Shown: positions 18,113 through 26,691 of the stretch, piece by piece
Position numbering within the stretch: position 1 is the stretch's first letter
Layout of the letters: the number at the start of each line of letters is the position of its first letter
Assembly (NCBI RefSeq): GCF_900102545.1
Contig: NZ_FNBN01000009.1
Coordinates: 62,001 to 126,000 of the forward strand
Reading direction: 5' to 3'
Origin: Chitinophaga filiformis
Lineage (GTDB): Bacteria > Bacteroidota > Bacteroidia > Chitinophagales > Chitinophagaceae
Length of the DNA stretch: 64,000 bases
Notes under the pieces: model-generated
What the model was told of the DNA's origin: nothing
Databases searched by the model: none
What the model saw: the letters and a program-made list of their open reading frames with translations, nothing else
Made by a program: the position numbers and the translations under genes

Positions 18113-18146
18113 TTTTATACCATTAGGCATTGTCTTGAAGCGGAAG

Positions 18147-18244
18147 ATGCGTCGTGTATGCGCCGTATATACGTCGTGTATGTCTCGTGTTTATCCCGGG
18201 ATGCGTCTGGTATACGTCCGGTATGCGTCTGGTATATGCCCTTA
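18147..18244. repeat. tandem array A, 11-bp period
   Basis: Nine consecutive degenerate units: ATGCGTCGTGT, ATGCGCCGTAT, ATACGTCGTGT, ATGTCTCGTGT, a 10-base TTATCCCGGG, ATGCGTCTGGT, ATACGTCCGGT, ATGCGTCTGGT, ATATGCCCTTA. An 11-base period gives no stable codon phase within 33 bases, so this is unlikely to be coding. It lies on the 3' side of the REP-like element at 18285-18395, read on the minus strand. Confidence 0.85.
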
Positions 18245-18284
18245 ACAGTATACTCCGGATTATCGTTCCTGCCAAAAAACACAT

Positions 18285-18395
18285 AGCCCGCCAGAGGCGG
18301 GCTGAAATGCGGTGAATTGTTTCTCCGGCATTCGACCCGGTTAAGGGTCACGTGTTTGTAGCCCAGGAATTTACCCCCGGGGGATTTCATGGCAT
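18285..18395 (-). repeat. REP-like double-hairpin element, copy 1
   Basis: On the minus strand CCCGGGGG and TTCCTGGG form an 8-bp stem using G-U pairs, and the right arm runs into the core GGGCTACAAACA (plus-strand 18364 to 18353). After a short spacer GACCC and GGGTC form a second stem. A further perfect stem, AGCCCGCC/GGCGGGCT (18285-18303), follows, with T-rich sequence behind it. Read on the plus strand, GTAG precedes the first hairpin, as in known REP sequences. The same core recurs at 57657-57668. Confidence 0.6.
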
Positions 18396-18633
18396 AGGTT
18401 TACCGTCAAAAGCATATAGGAAAATAAGACTGAGAAGGGATAAAAAGGTTTGTGGTGTATAGGGAGAAAAAGAATCAGTCGGTGTATAGGGAGAATAGGA
18501 CCCTGTTTGTTTACATAACAAAGGTAAGGGCGTTCTGAAAGGTGGGAAATACCCGAAAGTTGTAATTTTTTAATTGGTTCTTTACCATAATATCATACCT
18601 CTCACACGGACGTGTACCCGCCGGACTTGGCCT
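18396..18633. other. intergenic region with a direct repeat and a minus-strand -7 element
   Basis: No gene. GGTGTATAGGGAGAA occurs twice (18454-18468 and 18481-18495), 27 bases apart. CAAAGGTA at 18519-18526 is an exact TAnnTTTG on the minus strand, so a transcript could start near 18512 and run through the REP-like element and array A. No -33 element is seen. Confidence 0.45.
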
Positions 18634-19473
18634 TTAACTTTCCAGGTGCGGACTATTATCCAGGTAGTCTATAGCACTCTCGCATTGCTTTTCAATTTCT
18701 ATCAGGCAGGCTTCCAGCAGTTCCCTGTTTCCATCCAGGTACTTGGATTTCCCCGAGCGGGAGAGTCCTTTGAGAATAATGAATTGTTTGGTAAGGTGTT
18801 GGCTCAGCAAAGAGGAATGTTGTCTTTGTTTCTGCAGCGTGCGCTCATGTTCCGATCTGAAGATATTCCGGTAGTGAGCGCCTAACACCCTGATAAGGAA
18901 TATGATGTAAAAACCGGCCAGCACGGGAGTAAAAATAAAGCTCTGTTCCGGGGTAAAGCCAGGCATCACGTAAGTCACCACATTATTCACCTTCATCCAG
19001 GCCACCAGGCTTAGATAACTGCAGAGCAGTCCGCCGAGGGCAAGTGTAGCCGCAATATTGGTAGTAATATAACAAAACAGGACACTCAGTATCCAGATCA
19101 TGGAGTATCTGAGGGAAAGGTCCTGGTTATTTAAAAAGGAACAGGCCGCAGGAATGATAAATGTAACAAAGGCCGCAATGATACTAACGGTTTTGACCGG
19201 TACGCCGGCACGGACCATTATAAGGCATCCCCCGAGGGAGACCAGAAAGGCGACGATCAGTAACAGTTCCGTTGTATTATGTGTATATAGTCCAATGAGG
19301 GCTACAGGGATTAAAAGTAGCAGGTGAAAGAACAGATAATCAAATAATAGCCTCACATTACATCTATCCCTTGAGTCGGTAGTAATATGTAACGCATTGC
19401 CAATCACCGCATCTTCAGTGCTGCGGTAGACTTTAACTGCCAGTGTAGATATTTTTTTGAACAGTTGCGGCAT
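18634..19473 (-). CDS. multi-pass membrane protein with a kinase-dimerisation-like C-terminal helix region
   Basis: 279 residues: an N-terminal cytoplasmic segment, about six membrane helices (roughly residues 45-205), then a hydrophilic helical tail of ~70 residues (HYRNIFRSEHERTLQKQRQH onward). The tail resembles the two-helix dimerisation region of sensor kinases, but no ATP-binding domain follows and I cannot assign a phospho-accepting histidine. I do not recognise the family. It is transcribed on its own, downstream of the hsp20 terminator on the same strand. Confidence 0.65.
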   Translation of the reverse strand: MPQLFKKISTLAVKVYRSTEDAVIGNALHITTDSRDRCNVRLLFDYLFFHLLLLIPVALIGLYTHNTTELLLIVAFLVSLGGCLIMVRAGVPVKTVSIIAAFVTFIIPAACSFLNNQDLSLRYSMIWILSVLFCYITTNIAATLALGGLLCSYLSLVAWMKVNNVVTYVMPGFTPEQSFIFTPVLAGFYIIFLIRVLGAHYRNIFRSEHERTLQKQRQHSSLLSQHLTKQFIILKGLSRSGKSKYLDGNRELLEACLIEIEKQCESAIDYLDNSPHLES

Positions 19474-19566
19474 GGCCCATATAGTTGTATGGCAAATTAT
19501 CTTTTAAAAACAGTTTCGTTCTTAAACGTTTGTGTGAATTATTCACGAATTTGATAAACAGGCTAA

Positions 19567-19597
19567 AATAAAAAAATCCCCTCCGGTAAGGAGGGGA
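19567..19597 (-). terminator. Rho-independent terminator of hsp20
   Basis: CCCCTCC and GGAGGGG pair around a 5-base loop. On the minus strand the stem is followed by a run of T. Confidence 0.88.
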
Positions 19598-19621
19598 CTT
19601 CACACTTATTCAACCTTTCTC

Positions 19622-20077
19622 TTATTCTACAACAATCACTTTAGCTGCGTCCTGCACATTTTCTTTCTTAGCCAGCTGCAGTTTCAGTATACCATTTTCA
19701 TATTTAGCCTGGATCTTTTCAGCATCCACCTGTTCATTCAGGGTAAAGGAACGTTTGAATGAACGGAAGCTAAACTCCCTGCGTAATTGTTTCTGGTTTT
19801 CATCTTTGCTTTCTGCAACTTTCTCTGCACTGATAGTCAGGGTCTTGTTTTCAAGATTGATCTTAAAATCTTCTTTAGATAATCCCGGAACCAGCAGGTC
19901 TACCTGGTAGGCATCTTTAGTTTCTGTGATGTTCACTGGGGGATAAGCGCCATAAAAATCATGTGTGTGAAAATCGTCTTTCCAGGCTTTGTTAAAACCG
20001 GCATTATTAAAAATTTCTTCTACTAAACCACCGAAGGATTTTACTGCAGGTGCCTGGTTGAATTTTACGAATGTCAT
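19622..20077 (-). CDS. Hsp20/alpha-crystallin small heat-shock protein
   Basis: 151 residues with a complete alpha-crystallin domain (about residues 48-150): PPVNITETKDAYQVDLLVPG, LSKEDFKINLENKTLTI, FRSFKRSFTLNEQVDAEKIQ and the GILKL motif (NGILKLQLAKKE). It forms oligomers that hold unfolding proteins for refolding in the cytoplasm. I see no exact TAnnTTTG upstream and no CIRCE element, so its stress control is not visible from the sequence. Confidence 0.94.
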   Translation of the reverse strand: MTFVKFNQAPAVKSFGGLVEEIFNNAGFNKAWKDDFHTHDFYGAYPPVNITETKDAYQVDLLVPGLSKEDFKINLENKTLTISAEKVAESKDENQKQLRREFSFRSFKRSFTLNEQVDAEKIQAKYENGILKLQLAKKENVQDAAKVIVVE

Positions 20078-20266
20078 AGTTTATAAATTTTAGTGTTTGT
20101 TTTAAAAATTTGTTCGTGAGAGTATATGCAAACAGAATACCATGGCATTAAACCTGCTATTTTGCTATAATATGGGGCTATGCGACAGACTTTTTGTCGT
20201 TTTCGATTACTTTTAAGTGACATTACGGCATATTCATTCATGTTTTTCTATTTATCAGCTTATGAT

Positions 20267-20274
20267 TAACTTTG
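20267..20274 (+). promoter_or_regulatory. -7 element of the bacilliredoxin gene
   Basis: TAACTTTG matches TAnnTTTG exactly and would start the mRNA about 27 bases before the ATG at 20308. The upstream element is only a T-rich stretch. Confidence 0.5.
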
Positions 20275-20307
20275 TGAAAACTATCGAACAAAAAAAATTG
20301 TAGTTAT

Positions 20308-20721
20308 ATGTATCCAGCAGAACTTGTACTGCCAATGAAGGCAGAGTTGACAGATAATGGTTTTGAAGAATTGCTCACACCAGAAAAAGTTGATGAGACT
20401 TTAAAACAGGAAGGAACGACACTTGTAATGATCAATTCGGTTTGTGGTTGCTCTGCCGGTACTGCTCGTCCGGGTGTTTTATTAGCTGTAGCTCATAGCG
20501 AGAAGAAACCCGACAGATTAACAACCAGCTTCGCAGGGTTTGATATGGCCGCTGTACAACAGATCCGTTCTCACCTGTTACCTTACCCTCCATCTTCACC
20601 TGCGATCGCTTTATTTAAAGATGGTCAGCTGGTACACTTTATTGAGCGTCATATGATCGAAGGTCGTCCTGCACAGATGATCGCTGCAAACCTGGTTGAC
20701 GCGTTTGAGCAATACTGCTAA
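20308..20721 (+). CDS. bacilliredoxin, BrxA/BrxB (YphP/YqiW) family
   Basis: 137-residue thioredoxin-like protein with the family's CGC redox motif in INSVCGCSAGTARPGVLLA (near residues 48-50). Family members remove bacillithiol from oxidised proteins in Firmicutes; relatives in Bacteroidota keep the CGC motif, although the low-molecular-weight thiol used here is not known. The middle part (RLTTSFAGFDMAAVQQIRSH, then PYPPSSPAIALFKDGQLVHF) is typical of the family. It stands alone. Confidence 0.92.
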   Translation: MYPAELVLPMKAELTDNGFEELLTPEKVDETLKQEGTTLVMINSVCGCSAGTARPGVLLAVAHSEKKPDRLTTSFAGFDMAAVQQIRSHLLPYPPSSPAIALFKDGQLVHFIERHMIEGRPAQMIAANLVDAFEQYC

Positions 20722-20732
20722 AATTTATCCGG

Positions 20733-20793
20733 ATCGTAATTCTTTTTTCTACTGTTAACATATTATATACACAATAGAAAAAGGAATTATGAT
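20733..20793. repeat. long AT-rich inverted repeat
   Basis: The arm 20733-20751 (ATCGTAATTCTTTTTTCTA) pairs with 20775-20793 (TAGAAAAAGGAATTATGAT) over 19 positions with few mismatches and a 23-base loop. It lies 12 bases after the bacilliredoxin stop and could act as a terminator in either direction. Confidence 0.5.
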
Positions 20794-20896
20794 TTGGAAT
20801 TTGTGATTTTTACAGCTTACTTTGGTGGTTTGATTTTCCATTTGACTAATTCGGCTTTGTTCATAGGAAAATTCAGATCACCAATTTTTTTTGGCT

Positions 20897-22195
20897 ATGT
20901 ATCCTAATTTATATTACGCGTTTCACGACCTATTCGGTGTAGACATCCCTTTACTTAAACTTCTGCAGACATTCGGTTTTTTTGTAGCCGTTGCTTTTCT
21001 GGCGGCCGCTTATGTATTGACAAGCGAGCTAAAAAGAAGAGAACAATTAGGATGGCTGACGGGAGTACCGGAGAAAGTGATCACCGGTAAGCCGGTTAAC
21101 ATGACGGAAGTACTGATCCATGGTTTGCTGGGCTTTGTGTTAGGATACAAGATATTAGGATTAGCCTTTGAATGGGCGGAAGCCTCCCAGGATCTTCAGT
21201 CATATATATTATCCGCCCGCGGAAGCCTGTTGGGAGGAATTGTATTGGGAGGTGTTTTCGCCTACCTGAAATACAGAACTGCCAAAAAGCAGGAGCTGCC
21301 CAAGCCGAAAGAAGAAACTGTCATGATCATGCCCCATCAGCGGGTACCCGATTTTACAGTCATGGCAGCTGTTGCCGGTCTGCTGGGCGCCAAGATCTTT
21401 CATAACCTGGAGAACTGGGGCGACTTTGTACAGGACCCTATAGGCGCACTGTTGTCTTTTAGTGGTCTTACGTTTTACGGCGGACTTATCCTCGCATCTA
21501 TAGTTATTATCCGTTATGCAGCTAAAAAAGGGATCAATATCTGGCATCTGATAGACAGTGCAGCTCCCGGACTGATGCTGGCTTATGGAGTAGGACGTAT
21601 GGGATGCCACTTTTCCGGAGATGGTGACTGGGGAATTTATAACAGCAGTTATATCACCGACGCAGCAGGCAAGGTGCAGGCAGTGGATCCATCAAAATTC
21701 CAGGAAGTACTGAAAGCAAATGAACAGTTTTTCATACGGCAGTATGGAAGCCTGGAGCACATACCTCATGCTGCGTTTACTAAACCCGGCGGCTTAAGTT
21801 TCCTGCCAGACTGGTTCTTTGCCTATGGATATCCTCATAACGTGATCAACGAAGGTGTACAGATGGCTGGCTGCACGGGCAAATACTGTAGCGTATTGCC
21901 TATAGCGGTTTACCCTACAGCCCTTTACGAGATCATCGTTTGTCTCTTACTCTTCGCTGTTTTATGGAGCCTGCGTAAAAAGATCACTGTTCCGGGTGTT
22001 ATTTTCGGAGTATACCTTATAATGAACGGATTAGAGCGTTTCTTCATCGAAAAAATAAGGGTAAACACGAAATATGACATCTTTGGATTTCGTCCTACTC
22101 AGGCAGAAATAATCTCTTCTTTAATGATAATAGGTGGCGCCGCATTAGTCTGGTATTGCCGTAAAATATATAAAGCGCCAAAACCAGCAGCCTGA
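20897..22195 (+). CDS. lgt: prolipoprotein diacylglyceryl transferase, long form
   Basis: Inner-membrane enzyme that moves diacylglycerol from phosphatidylglycerol to the lipobox cysteine of prolipoproteins. The Lgt signature is GLMLAYGVGRMGCHFSGDGDWG, with LTFYGGLI before it and the C-terminal YPTALYEIIV and NGLERFFIE. At 432 residues it is much longer than the usual 260-290: an extra membrane segment and loop occupy about residues 55-145, and a second insert lies after the signature. ATG at 20897 is preferred over an in-frame TTG two codons earlier. The hemerythrin gene follows after 2 bases. Confidence 0.85.
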   Translation: MYPNLYYAFHDLFGVDIPLLKLLQTFGFFVAVAFLAAAYVLTSELKRREQLGWLTGVPEKVITGKPVNMTEVLIHGLLGFVLGYKILGLAFEWAEASQDLQSYILSARGSLLGGIVLGGVFAYLKYRTAKKQELPKPKEETVMIMPHQRVPDFTVMAAVAGLLGAKIFHNLENWGDFVQDPIGALLSFSGLTFYGGLILASIVIIRYAAKKGINIWHLIDSAAPGLMLAYGVGRMGCHFSGDGDWGIYNSSYITDAAGKVQAVDPSKFQEVLKANEQFFIRQYGSLEHIPHAAFTKPGGLSFLPDWFFAYGYPHNVINEGVQMAGCTGKYCSVLPIAVYPTALYEIIVCLLLFAVLWSLRKKITVPGVIFGVYLIMNGLERFFIEKIRVNTKYDIFGFRPTQAEIISSLMIIGGAALVWYCRKIYKAPKPAA

Positions 22196-22197
22196 AC

Positions 22198-22623
22198 ATG
22201 CAAAGACACCCGGTCCTGATACCGCTGTCACATGAACACCAGCGTTTACTGTTCGTGTGCAGGTACTTAAAAAAAGATGCAGCAGCTTATGAAGGATTCC
22301 CCCTGGAAACCAATGCGAAGCTTGCCTATATTGTGAATGTCTTCCAGGAAGTAATGGTCCCTCATATCCAGAAAGAAGAATATCTTTTTGAAGTATGTGC
22401 CGGCCGTCATCCCGAAATAGACGAAATAATAAAAGAACTGAATCAGGAGCATCAGAAGATCTCCCGTATGTATAGCGCTCTCACTGAAAATACAGACCTG
22501 ATTTCCGCAATGGACGTGCTGGCCAGAAGCCTGGAGGAGCACATAAGAAAGGAAGAGAGGGTATTCTTTGAGAAACTGCAGACAGAACTTCCCGAAGTAT
22601 TGGAAGCTATAAAGTGGACCTGA
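22198..22623 (+). CDS. hemerythrin-like HHE-domain protein
   Basis: 141-residue four-helix protein with the diiron ligand pattern: H14 in PLSHEHQRLL, H-x-x-x-E in VPHIQKEEYLFE, H in LNQEHQKIS and HIRKEERVFFE near the C terminus. Such proteins bind oxygen, nitric oxide or act in iron handling. It begins 2 bases after the lgt stop, so it is probably co-transcribed, although a link with lipoprotein modification is not obvious. Confidence 0.88.
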   Translation: MQRHPVLIPLSHEHQRLLFVCRYLKKDAAAYEGFPLETNAKLAYIVNVFQEVMVPHIQKEEYLFEVCAGRHPEIDEIIKELNQEHQKISRMYSALTENTDLISAMDVLARSLEEHIRKEERVFFEKLQTELPEVLEAIKWT

Positions 22624-22645
22624 GTTCAATAACCTTATAATTATC

Positions 22646-22678
22646 AAGGCATTGCTTTTTTGGGGCAATGCCTTTTTC
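22646..22678 (+). terminator. Rho-independent terminator of the lgt-hemerythrin operon
   Basis: AAGGCATTGC (22646-22655) and GCAATGCCTT (22665-22674) form a perfect 10-bp stem, followed by TTT. Confidence 0.88.
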
Positions 22679-22920
22679 ATTGTAGCCTATCCTGTAACGA
22701 AACCCATTTTCGATCGTCTTTATAAAAAACTCCCTGTCACCTTTCTTGAACTTTTGCCAATCATCCCTGCCAGGATACCGCTTGTGTAAAACTATGTACT
22801 ATGCATTGCACAATACCTACCTTTACACTGTAGCTGTTTAAGAAAGGTTCTTTATCAAGAATGGTTCTATAACAGCAAAAAGTTGAAAAGAAGCTTATAA
22901 TAAATTTAAATCATCCTTAT

Positions 22921-25383
22921 ATGAAATCGACTACTACATTGTTGGCCTCCTTCTTATTACTGTGCAGCATCAAAACCATCCAGGCACAGACCATTGAGAC
23001 CGCCAGGATCGCTGGCCGCGTAACACAAACAGGGGACAAGCCTGTTGAATTTGCCACCATTACCTTATTAAAAGCAAAAGACTCCTCCCTGGTGAAAGGG
23101 GCTATTGCCGACATCAACGGTAAGTATGAATTCGAGCAGGTGAAACAGGGCAAGTACCTGATCGCTGCTGCCTATGTCGGTATGACAAAAGCCTTTAGCA
23201 AACCTTTTGAGATCAGGGGAAGCGCACCTGTAAACATTGAAACACTTTCACTGGGTACAGATGCAAAGAATCTGAAAGAAGTGAATGTAACTGCAAAAAA
23301 GCCATTTATCGAGCAGAGGGCCGATAAAACGGTAGTAAACGTCGAAAACAGCATCATCGGTTCCGGTGGTACTGCCATGGAAGTGCTGGAAAAATCACCC
23401 GGTGTTTCAATAGACAAAGACGATAACATTAACCTCAAAAATAAGAGTGGTGTTATCATCATGATTGATGGTAAACCCACTAATATGAGTTCCCAGGACG
23501 TTGCCCAGCTGCTGAAAAGTATGCCCAGTAGTAATATTGAGCAAATTGAACTGATCACCAATCCTTCCGCCAAATACGATGCAGCGGGCAACGCCGGGAT
23601 CATCAACATTAAACTGAAGAAAAACAAAACAGTAGGCTCTAACGGTAACGTCTCAATATTTGGCGCCTATGGCCTGACTCCTAAATGGGGCGGCTCGCTG
23701 AACCTGAACCATCGCAATGAGAAGTTCAACCTCTTCGGATCCTATAACTATAATCACAGGGAGAATGAACAGCATCTTGGATTATACCGTACAGGTACTA
23801 CGAACGGACAGTACAACGTATTCGATCAGCAGAACGTTCGCAACAGGAAATCAGATTATCACGGCGTTAAAGTTGGTATGGACTATTTCCTCAATAAGAA
23901 CAACACGATTGGCGTAATGGTAGATGCAGGCTTCAGGGACCAAAGTGAACCGGCAAATTCTATCACCTTAATAGGAGGTAAGGAAACAATAGATTCAACA
24001 TTGAAGACACATACCTTCAATAAAGGAAACTGGAGAAGATGGGCCTATAATGTAAACTACAGAGCTATTCTTGATACAACAGGCAGGGAGTTGAATGTGG
24101 ACCTGGACTATGCACGCAATACAGATAAACAGGGTAACAGCATTTATTCTACTATTTGGGATGCTCTTGGTAAGAACTATATGCATGGTGATACTTCACG
24201 TAATAACCAGCCTAATACGATCGATATTAAAACGGTTAAAGCTGATTATGTTCATCCTTTACCTCACCAGGCTAAATTCGAAGCAGGGGTTAAACTGAGC
24301 TTTGTAAAAACGGATAACGACGTAAGATTTGATTCCTTACGTAGCGGTAACTGGGTATATGATAAGAACCGTTCCAATCATTTTATTTATAAAGAAAATG
24401 TAAATGCAGCGTACATCAACTTCCAGAAACAGTTCAAAAAAGTCAATGTACAATTAGGTTTACGTGCAGAACAGAGTAATGTCGAAGGCAATTCCATTAC
24501 TATCAACCGGGTAACAGATACCAGCTACTTTAATCTCTTTCCAAGTGTTTTTGTAAGCTACGATGCCGCAAAAAATCATCAGCTTGGAATTTCTTACAGC
24601 CGTCGCTTGCAGAGACCTGATTACGAAGATCTGAATCCATTTGAGATCTACCTGGACAGATATACCATCGTAGCAGGTAACCCTTATCTTAAGCCTTCTT
24701 ATTCTAACAATATTGAGCTGACACATACATTTAAACATTTCCTGACTACTTCAGTCGGCTATACACACACGAAAAATAAGATCACACAGATCGTGGAAGC
24801 TGACAAGGATGTAAATACCGGAGATACACTCACCCTGCGTTATAAATACCTGAACGTTGCAAAATCAGACATTGTAAACCTGAATATTTCCTTCCCGGTG
24901 ACGATCACCAAATGGTGGAGCAGCTTTACTTATCTGTCAGCGTATTATAACAAGTACCAGACTATTGTCGATAACCAGTCTGTAAGTGTTTCAGGCGGTG
25001 GATTTATGGGACGCACACAACAGACTTTCACCTTACCGGCAGGTATCGCGGCTGAAGTAAGTGTCTTCTATCTTTCTCCACAGATCGCCGATGAGGGTCT
25101 GTTCAGAATGAAGCCAATGTCTGCTGTTGACCTGGGCGTTTCCAAGCAGATCCTGCACAAGAAAGGAAATATTAAACTCAACGTAAGTGACGTTTTTAAC
25201 GTACAGCGTTTCCGCGGAAGTTTTGAAAATGCAGGCCGTTACACAGGTGTAACCAGCAAATGGGAAAGCCGGCAGGTAAGGCTCACCTTCAACTACCGTT
25301 TTGGAAACACAAGCATTAAAGCCGCCCGCACCCGTAAAACGGGTCTGGAAGATGAACAGAACCGCGTAAAAAACGGAAACTAA
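22921..25383 (+). CDS. outer-membrane beta-barrel receptor with carboxypeptidase-like regulatory domain
   Basis: 820 residues: signal peptide (MKSTTTLLASFLLLCSIKTIQAQ), a carboxypeptidase-like regulatory beta-sandwich (about residues 28-105; GRVTQTGDKPVEFATITLLK), a plug-like region (VTAKKPFIEQRADKTVVNVE, MIDGKPTNMSSQDVAQLLKS), then a C-terminal barrel of the OMP_b-brl_3 type. These are TonB-receptor relatives; the ligand is unknown. The ~300-base gap upstream shows only a one-mismatch -7 box (TACCTTTA, near 22819). It is closed by a strong terminator, so it is separate from the sigma operon downstream. Confidence 0.9.
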   Translation: MKSTTTLLASFLLLCSIKTIQAQTIETARIAGRVTQTGDKPVEFATITLLKAKDSSLVKGAIADINGKYEFEQVKQGKYLIAAAYVGMTKAFSKPFEIRGSAPVNIETLSLGTDAKNLKEVNVTAKKPFIEQRADKTVVNVENSIIGSGGTAMEVLEKSPGVSIDKDDNINLKNKSGVIIMIDGKPTNMSSQDVAQLLKSMPSSNIEQIELITNPSAKYDAAGNAGIINIKLKKNKTVGSNGNVSIFGAYGLTPKWGGSLNLNHRNEKFNLFGSYNYNHRENEQHLGLYRTGTTNGQYNVFDQQNVRNRKSDYHGVKVGMDYFLNKNNTIGVMVDAGFRDQSEPANSITLIGGKETIDSTLKTHTFNKGNWRRWAYNVNYRAILDTTGRELNVDLDYARNTDKQGNSIYSTIWDALGKNYMHGDTSRNNQPNTIDIKTVKADYVHPLPHQAKFEAGVKLSFVKTDNDVRFDSLRSGNWVYDKNRSNHFIYKENVNAAYINFQKQFKKVNVQLGLRAEQSNVEGNSITINRVTDTSYFNLFPSVFVSYDAAKNHQLGISYSRRLQRPDYEDLNPFEIYLDRYTIVAGNPYLKPSYSNNIELTHTFKHFLTTSVGYTHTKNKITQIVEADKDVNTGDTLTLRYKYLNVAKSDIVNLNISFPVTITKWWSSFTYLSAYYNKYQTIVDNQSVSVSGGGFMGRTQQTFTLPAGIAAEVSVFYLSPQIADEGLFRMKPMSAVDLGVSKQILHKKGNIKLNVSDVFNVQRFRGSFENAGRYTGVTSKWESRQVRLTFNYRFGNTSIKAARTRKTGLEDEQNRVKNGN

Positions 25384-25419
25384 TATGACCTGTTTTTAGG
25401 TATATATAAGGATGGAACG

Positions 25420-25452
25420 GGACGCGACCTATTCTTAGGTTGCGTCCTTTCT
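25420..25452 (+). terminator. Rho-independent terminator of the barrel receptor
   Basis: GGACGCGACCT (25420-25430) pairs with AGGTTGCGTCC (25437-25447) with one G-T pair, followed by TTTC. Confidence 0.8.
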
Positions 25453-25540
25453 TGAATTAGTAAATTATTGATAGTTATATAGTTGTGATGTTTTGAGTGT
25501 TTTTAGCCCCTGCTGTCTCCAAAAATATTCCCCGTTCCGT

Positions 25541-25565
25541 GCAACCTTTTTCTGAAATAATGTCT
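25541..25565 (+). promoter_or_regulatory. possible autoregulated ECF promoter
   Basis: GCAAC at 25541-25545, a T-rich stretch, and TGTCT at 25561-25565 with 15 bases between lie just ahead of the sigma gene. This GCAAC/GTCT layout resembles ECF-type promoters and lacks TAnnTTTG. Assignment to the downstream sigma factor is an inference. Confidence 0.35.
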
Positions 25566-25570
25566 TTATT

Positions 25571-26140
25571 ATGCAAGCATCAGCCAACAACTTGAACAAT
25601 ACTACCATAACAGACCACCTGGTATCCCGGTGTAAAAAGGGAGATGTGCACGCATTCCGTGAGCTATACAACGCATATTCAGGTGCAATGTATAACATCT
25701 GTTTGCGTATGACAGGGAACACGGCGGATGCTGAAGATACTTTGCAGGAGGCTTTTATGCAGATATTCAGGAACATTGAGCGCCTGGAGAATGCAGGAAG
25801 TGTGACAGCCTGGATCAAGCGAATAGTGGTCAACCACTGTCTGAGTCACCTGCGGAGGAAGAAAGTATACTTTGAAGAAGTAGATAATATAGACATAGAA
25901 GAAGATAACGCAATCGTAGACGAAGATAATTTTGCATGGACGGTAGCAGCGATAAAAGAGGCCATACACGTTTTACCGCCCGGTTACCGTACCGTTTTAA
26001 ACTTGTACATATTTGAAGAGTACTCACATAAAGAAATAGCCAACATGCTTGATATTTCTGAGTCAACAGTGAAAACACAGTACATGCGTGCAAAAGATAA
26101 AGTGAGACAGATAATTAAACAAAAAAACGTAATACGCTGA
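25571..26140 (+). CDS. ECF-type RNA polymerase sigma factor
   Basis: 189 residues with sigma region 2 (DVHAFRELYNAYSGAMYNIC, then DAEDTLQEAFMQIFRNIERL), an acidic linker (EEVDNIDIEEDNAIVDED), and region 4 (LPPGYRTVLNLYIFEEYSHK, then MLDISESTVKTQYMRAKDKV). The stop overlaps the next gene's start as TGATG, so sigma and anti-sigma are translationally coupled. It heads a four-gene operon that ends with two predicted surface or periplasmic beta-helix proteins. Confidence 0.95.
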   Translation: MQASANNLNNTTITDHLVSRCKKGDVHAFRELYNAYSGAMYNICLRMTGNTADAEDTLQEAFMQIFRNIERLENAGSVTAWIKRIVVNHCLSHLRRKKVYFEEVDNIDIEEDNAIVDEDNFAWTVAAIKEAIHVLPPGYRTVLNLYIFEEYSHKEIANMLDISESTVKTQYMRAKDKVRQIIKQKNVIR

Positions 26141-26691
26141 TGTCGGAAAGTAACTTTGAAGATTTTGTCAGGCAGCACCGTCAGAATTTTGAAGAGGCCG
26201 GACCTCCTCCGGGAGTCTGGGCAGAGTTAGAACAGCAACTAGCCCCAGGTAAAAAAAGGAAAGTAATACAACTGATGGGCCGTCACTGGCTGAAAGCTGC
26301 CGCCGTGCTGGTGCTGATGGTAAATAGTGTCATGATCTATCAGTTTATTCAGATGAAGAAAGCGCAACATCTTACAAATGTTTCGCCTGAAATGCAGGAA
26401 GCCAAAATGTATTACACCGCACAGATCGAACAGCGGCTGGAAACTATCAAACGCTATCCTGATGCATTGTTGGGATTGGATAGCATGGCGCGTAAAGAGC
26501 TCGAACTGCGCAATGAAACGTATCAGGTACTTGAAACCGAACTGATACAGAATCCAGGTAACGAAAGAATTAAAGCAGCAATGGTCCGCTACTATCAACT
26601 TAAACTGGACCTGCTGGATAAAATATTAGAAGAGCTGAGAGAAAAACAGCCCGTAAGCCAAAAGCAATCTGATTATGAAAGAGAAATTTAG
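26140..26691 (+). CDS. single-pass anti-sigma-like protein
   Basis: 183 residues: a short cytoplasmic domain (FVRQHRQNFEEAGPPPGVWA), one membrane helix (about residues 50-67, WLKAAAVLVLMVNSVMIY) and a helical extracytoplasmic domain with heptad-like spacing (YPDALLGLDSMARKELELRN). This layout and the 1-base overlap with the ECF sigma gene mark it as the membrane anti-sigma factor. No zinc-binding HxxxCxxC motif is present. Its end overlaps the next gene by 17 bases. Confidence 0.75.
   Translation: MSESNFEDFVRQHRQNFEEAGPPPGVWAELEQQLAPGKKRKVIQLMGRHWLKAAAVLVLMVNSVMIYQFIQMKKAQHLTNVSPEMQEAKMYYTAQIEQRLETIKRYPDALLGLDSMARKELELRNETYQVLETELIQNPGNERIKAAMVRYYQLKLDLLDKILEELREKQPVSQKQSDYEREI

Noticed and set aside
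18115..18390. 91-codon minus-strand open frame over the REP-like element and array A
   Set aside because: Its sequence simply reads through hairpins and the 11-bp repeat (HTGRIPDASRDKHETYTTYI); no family pattern and no start signal.
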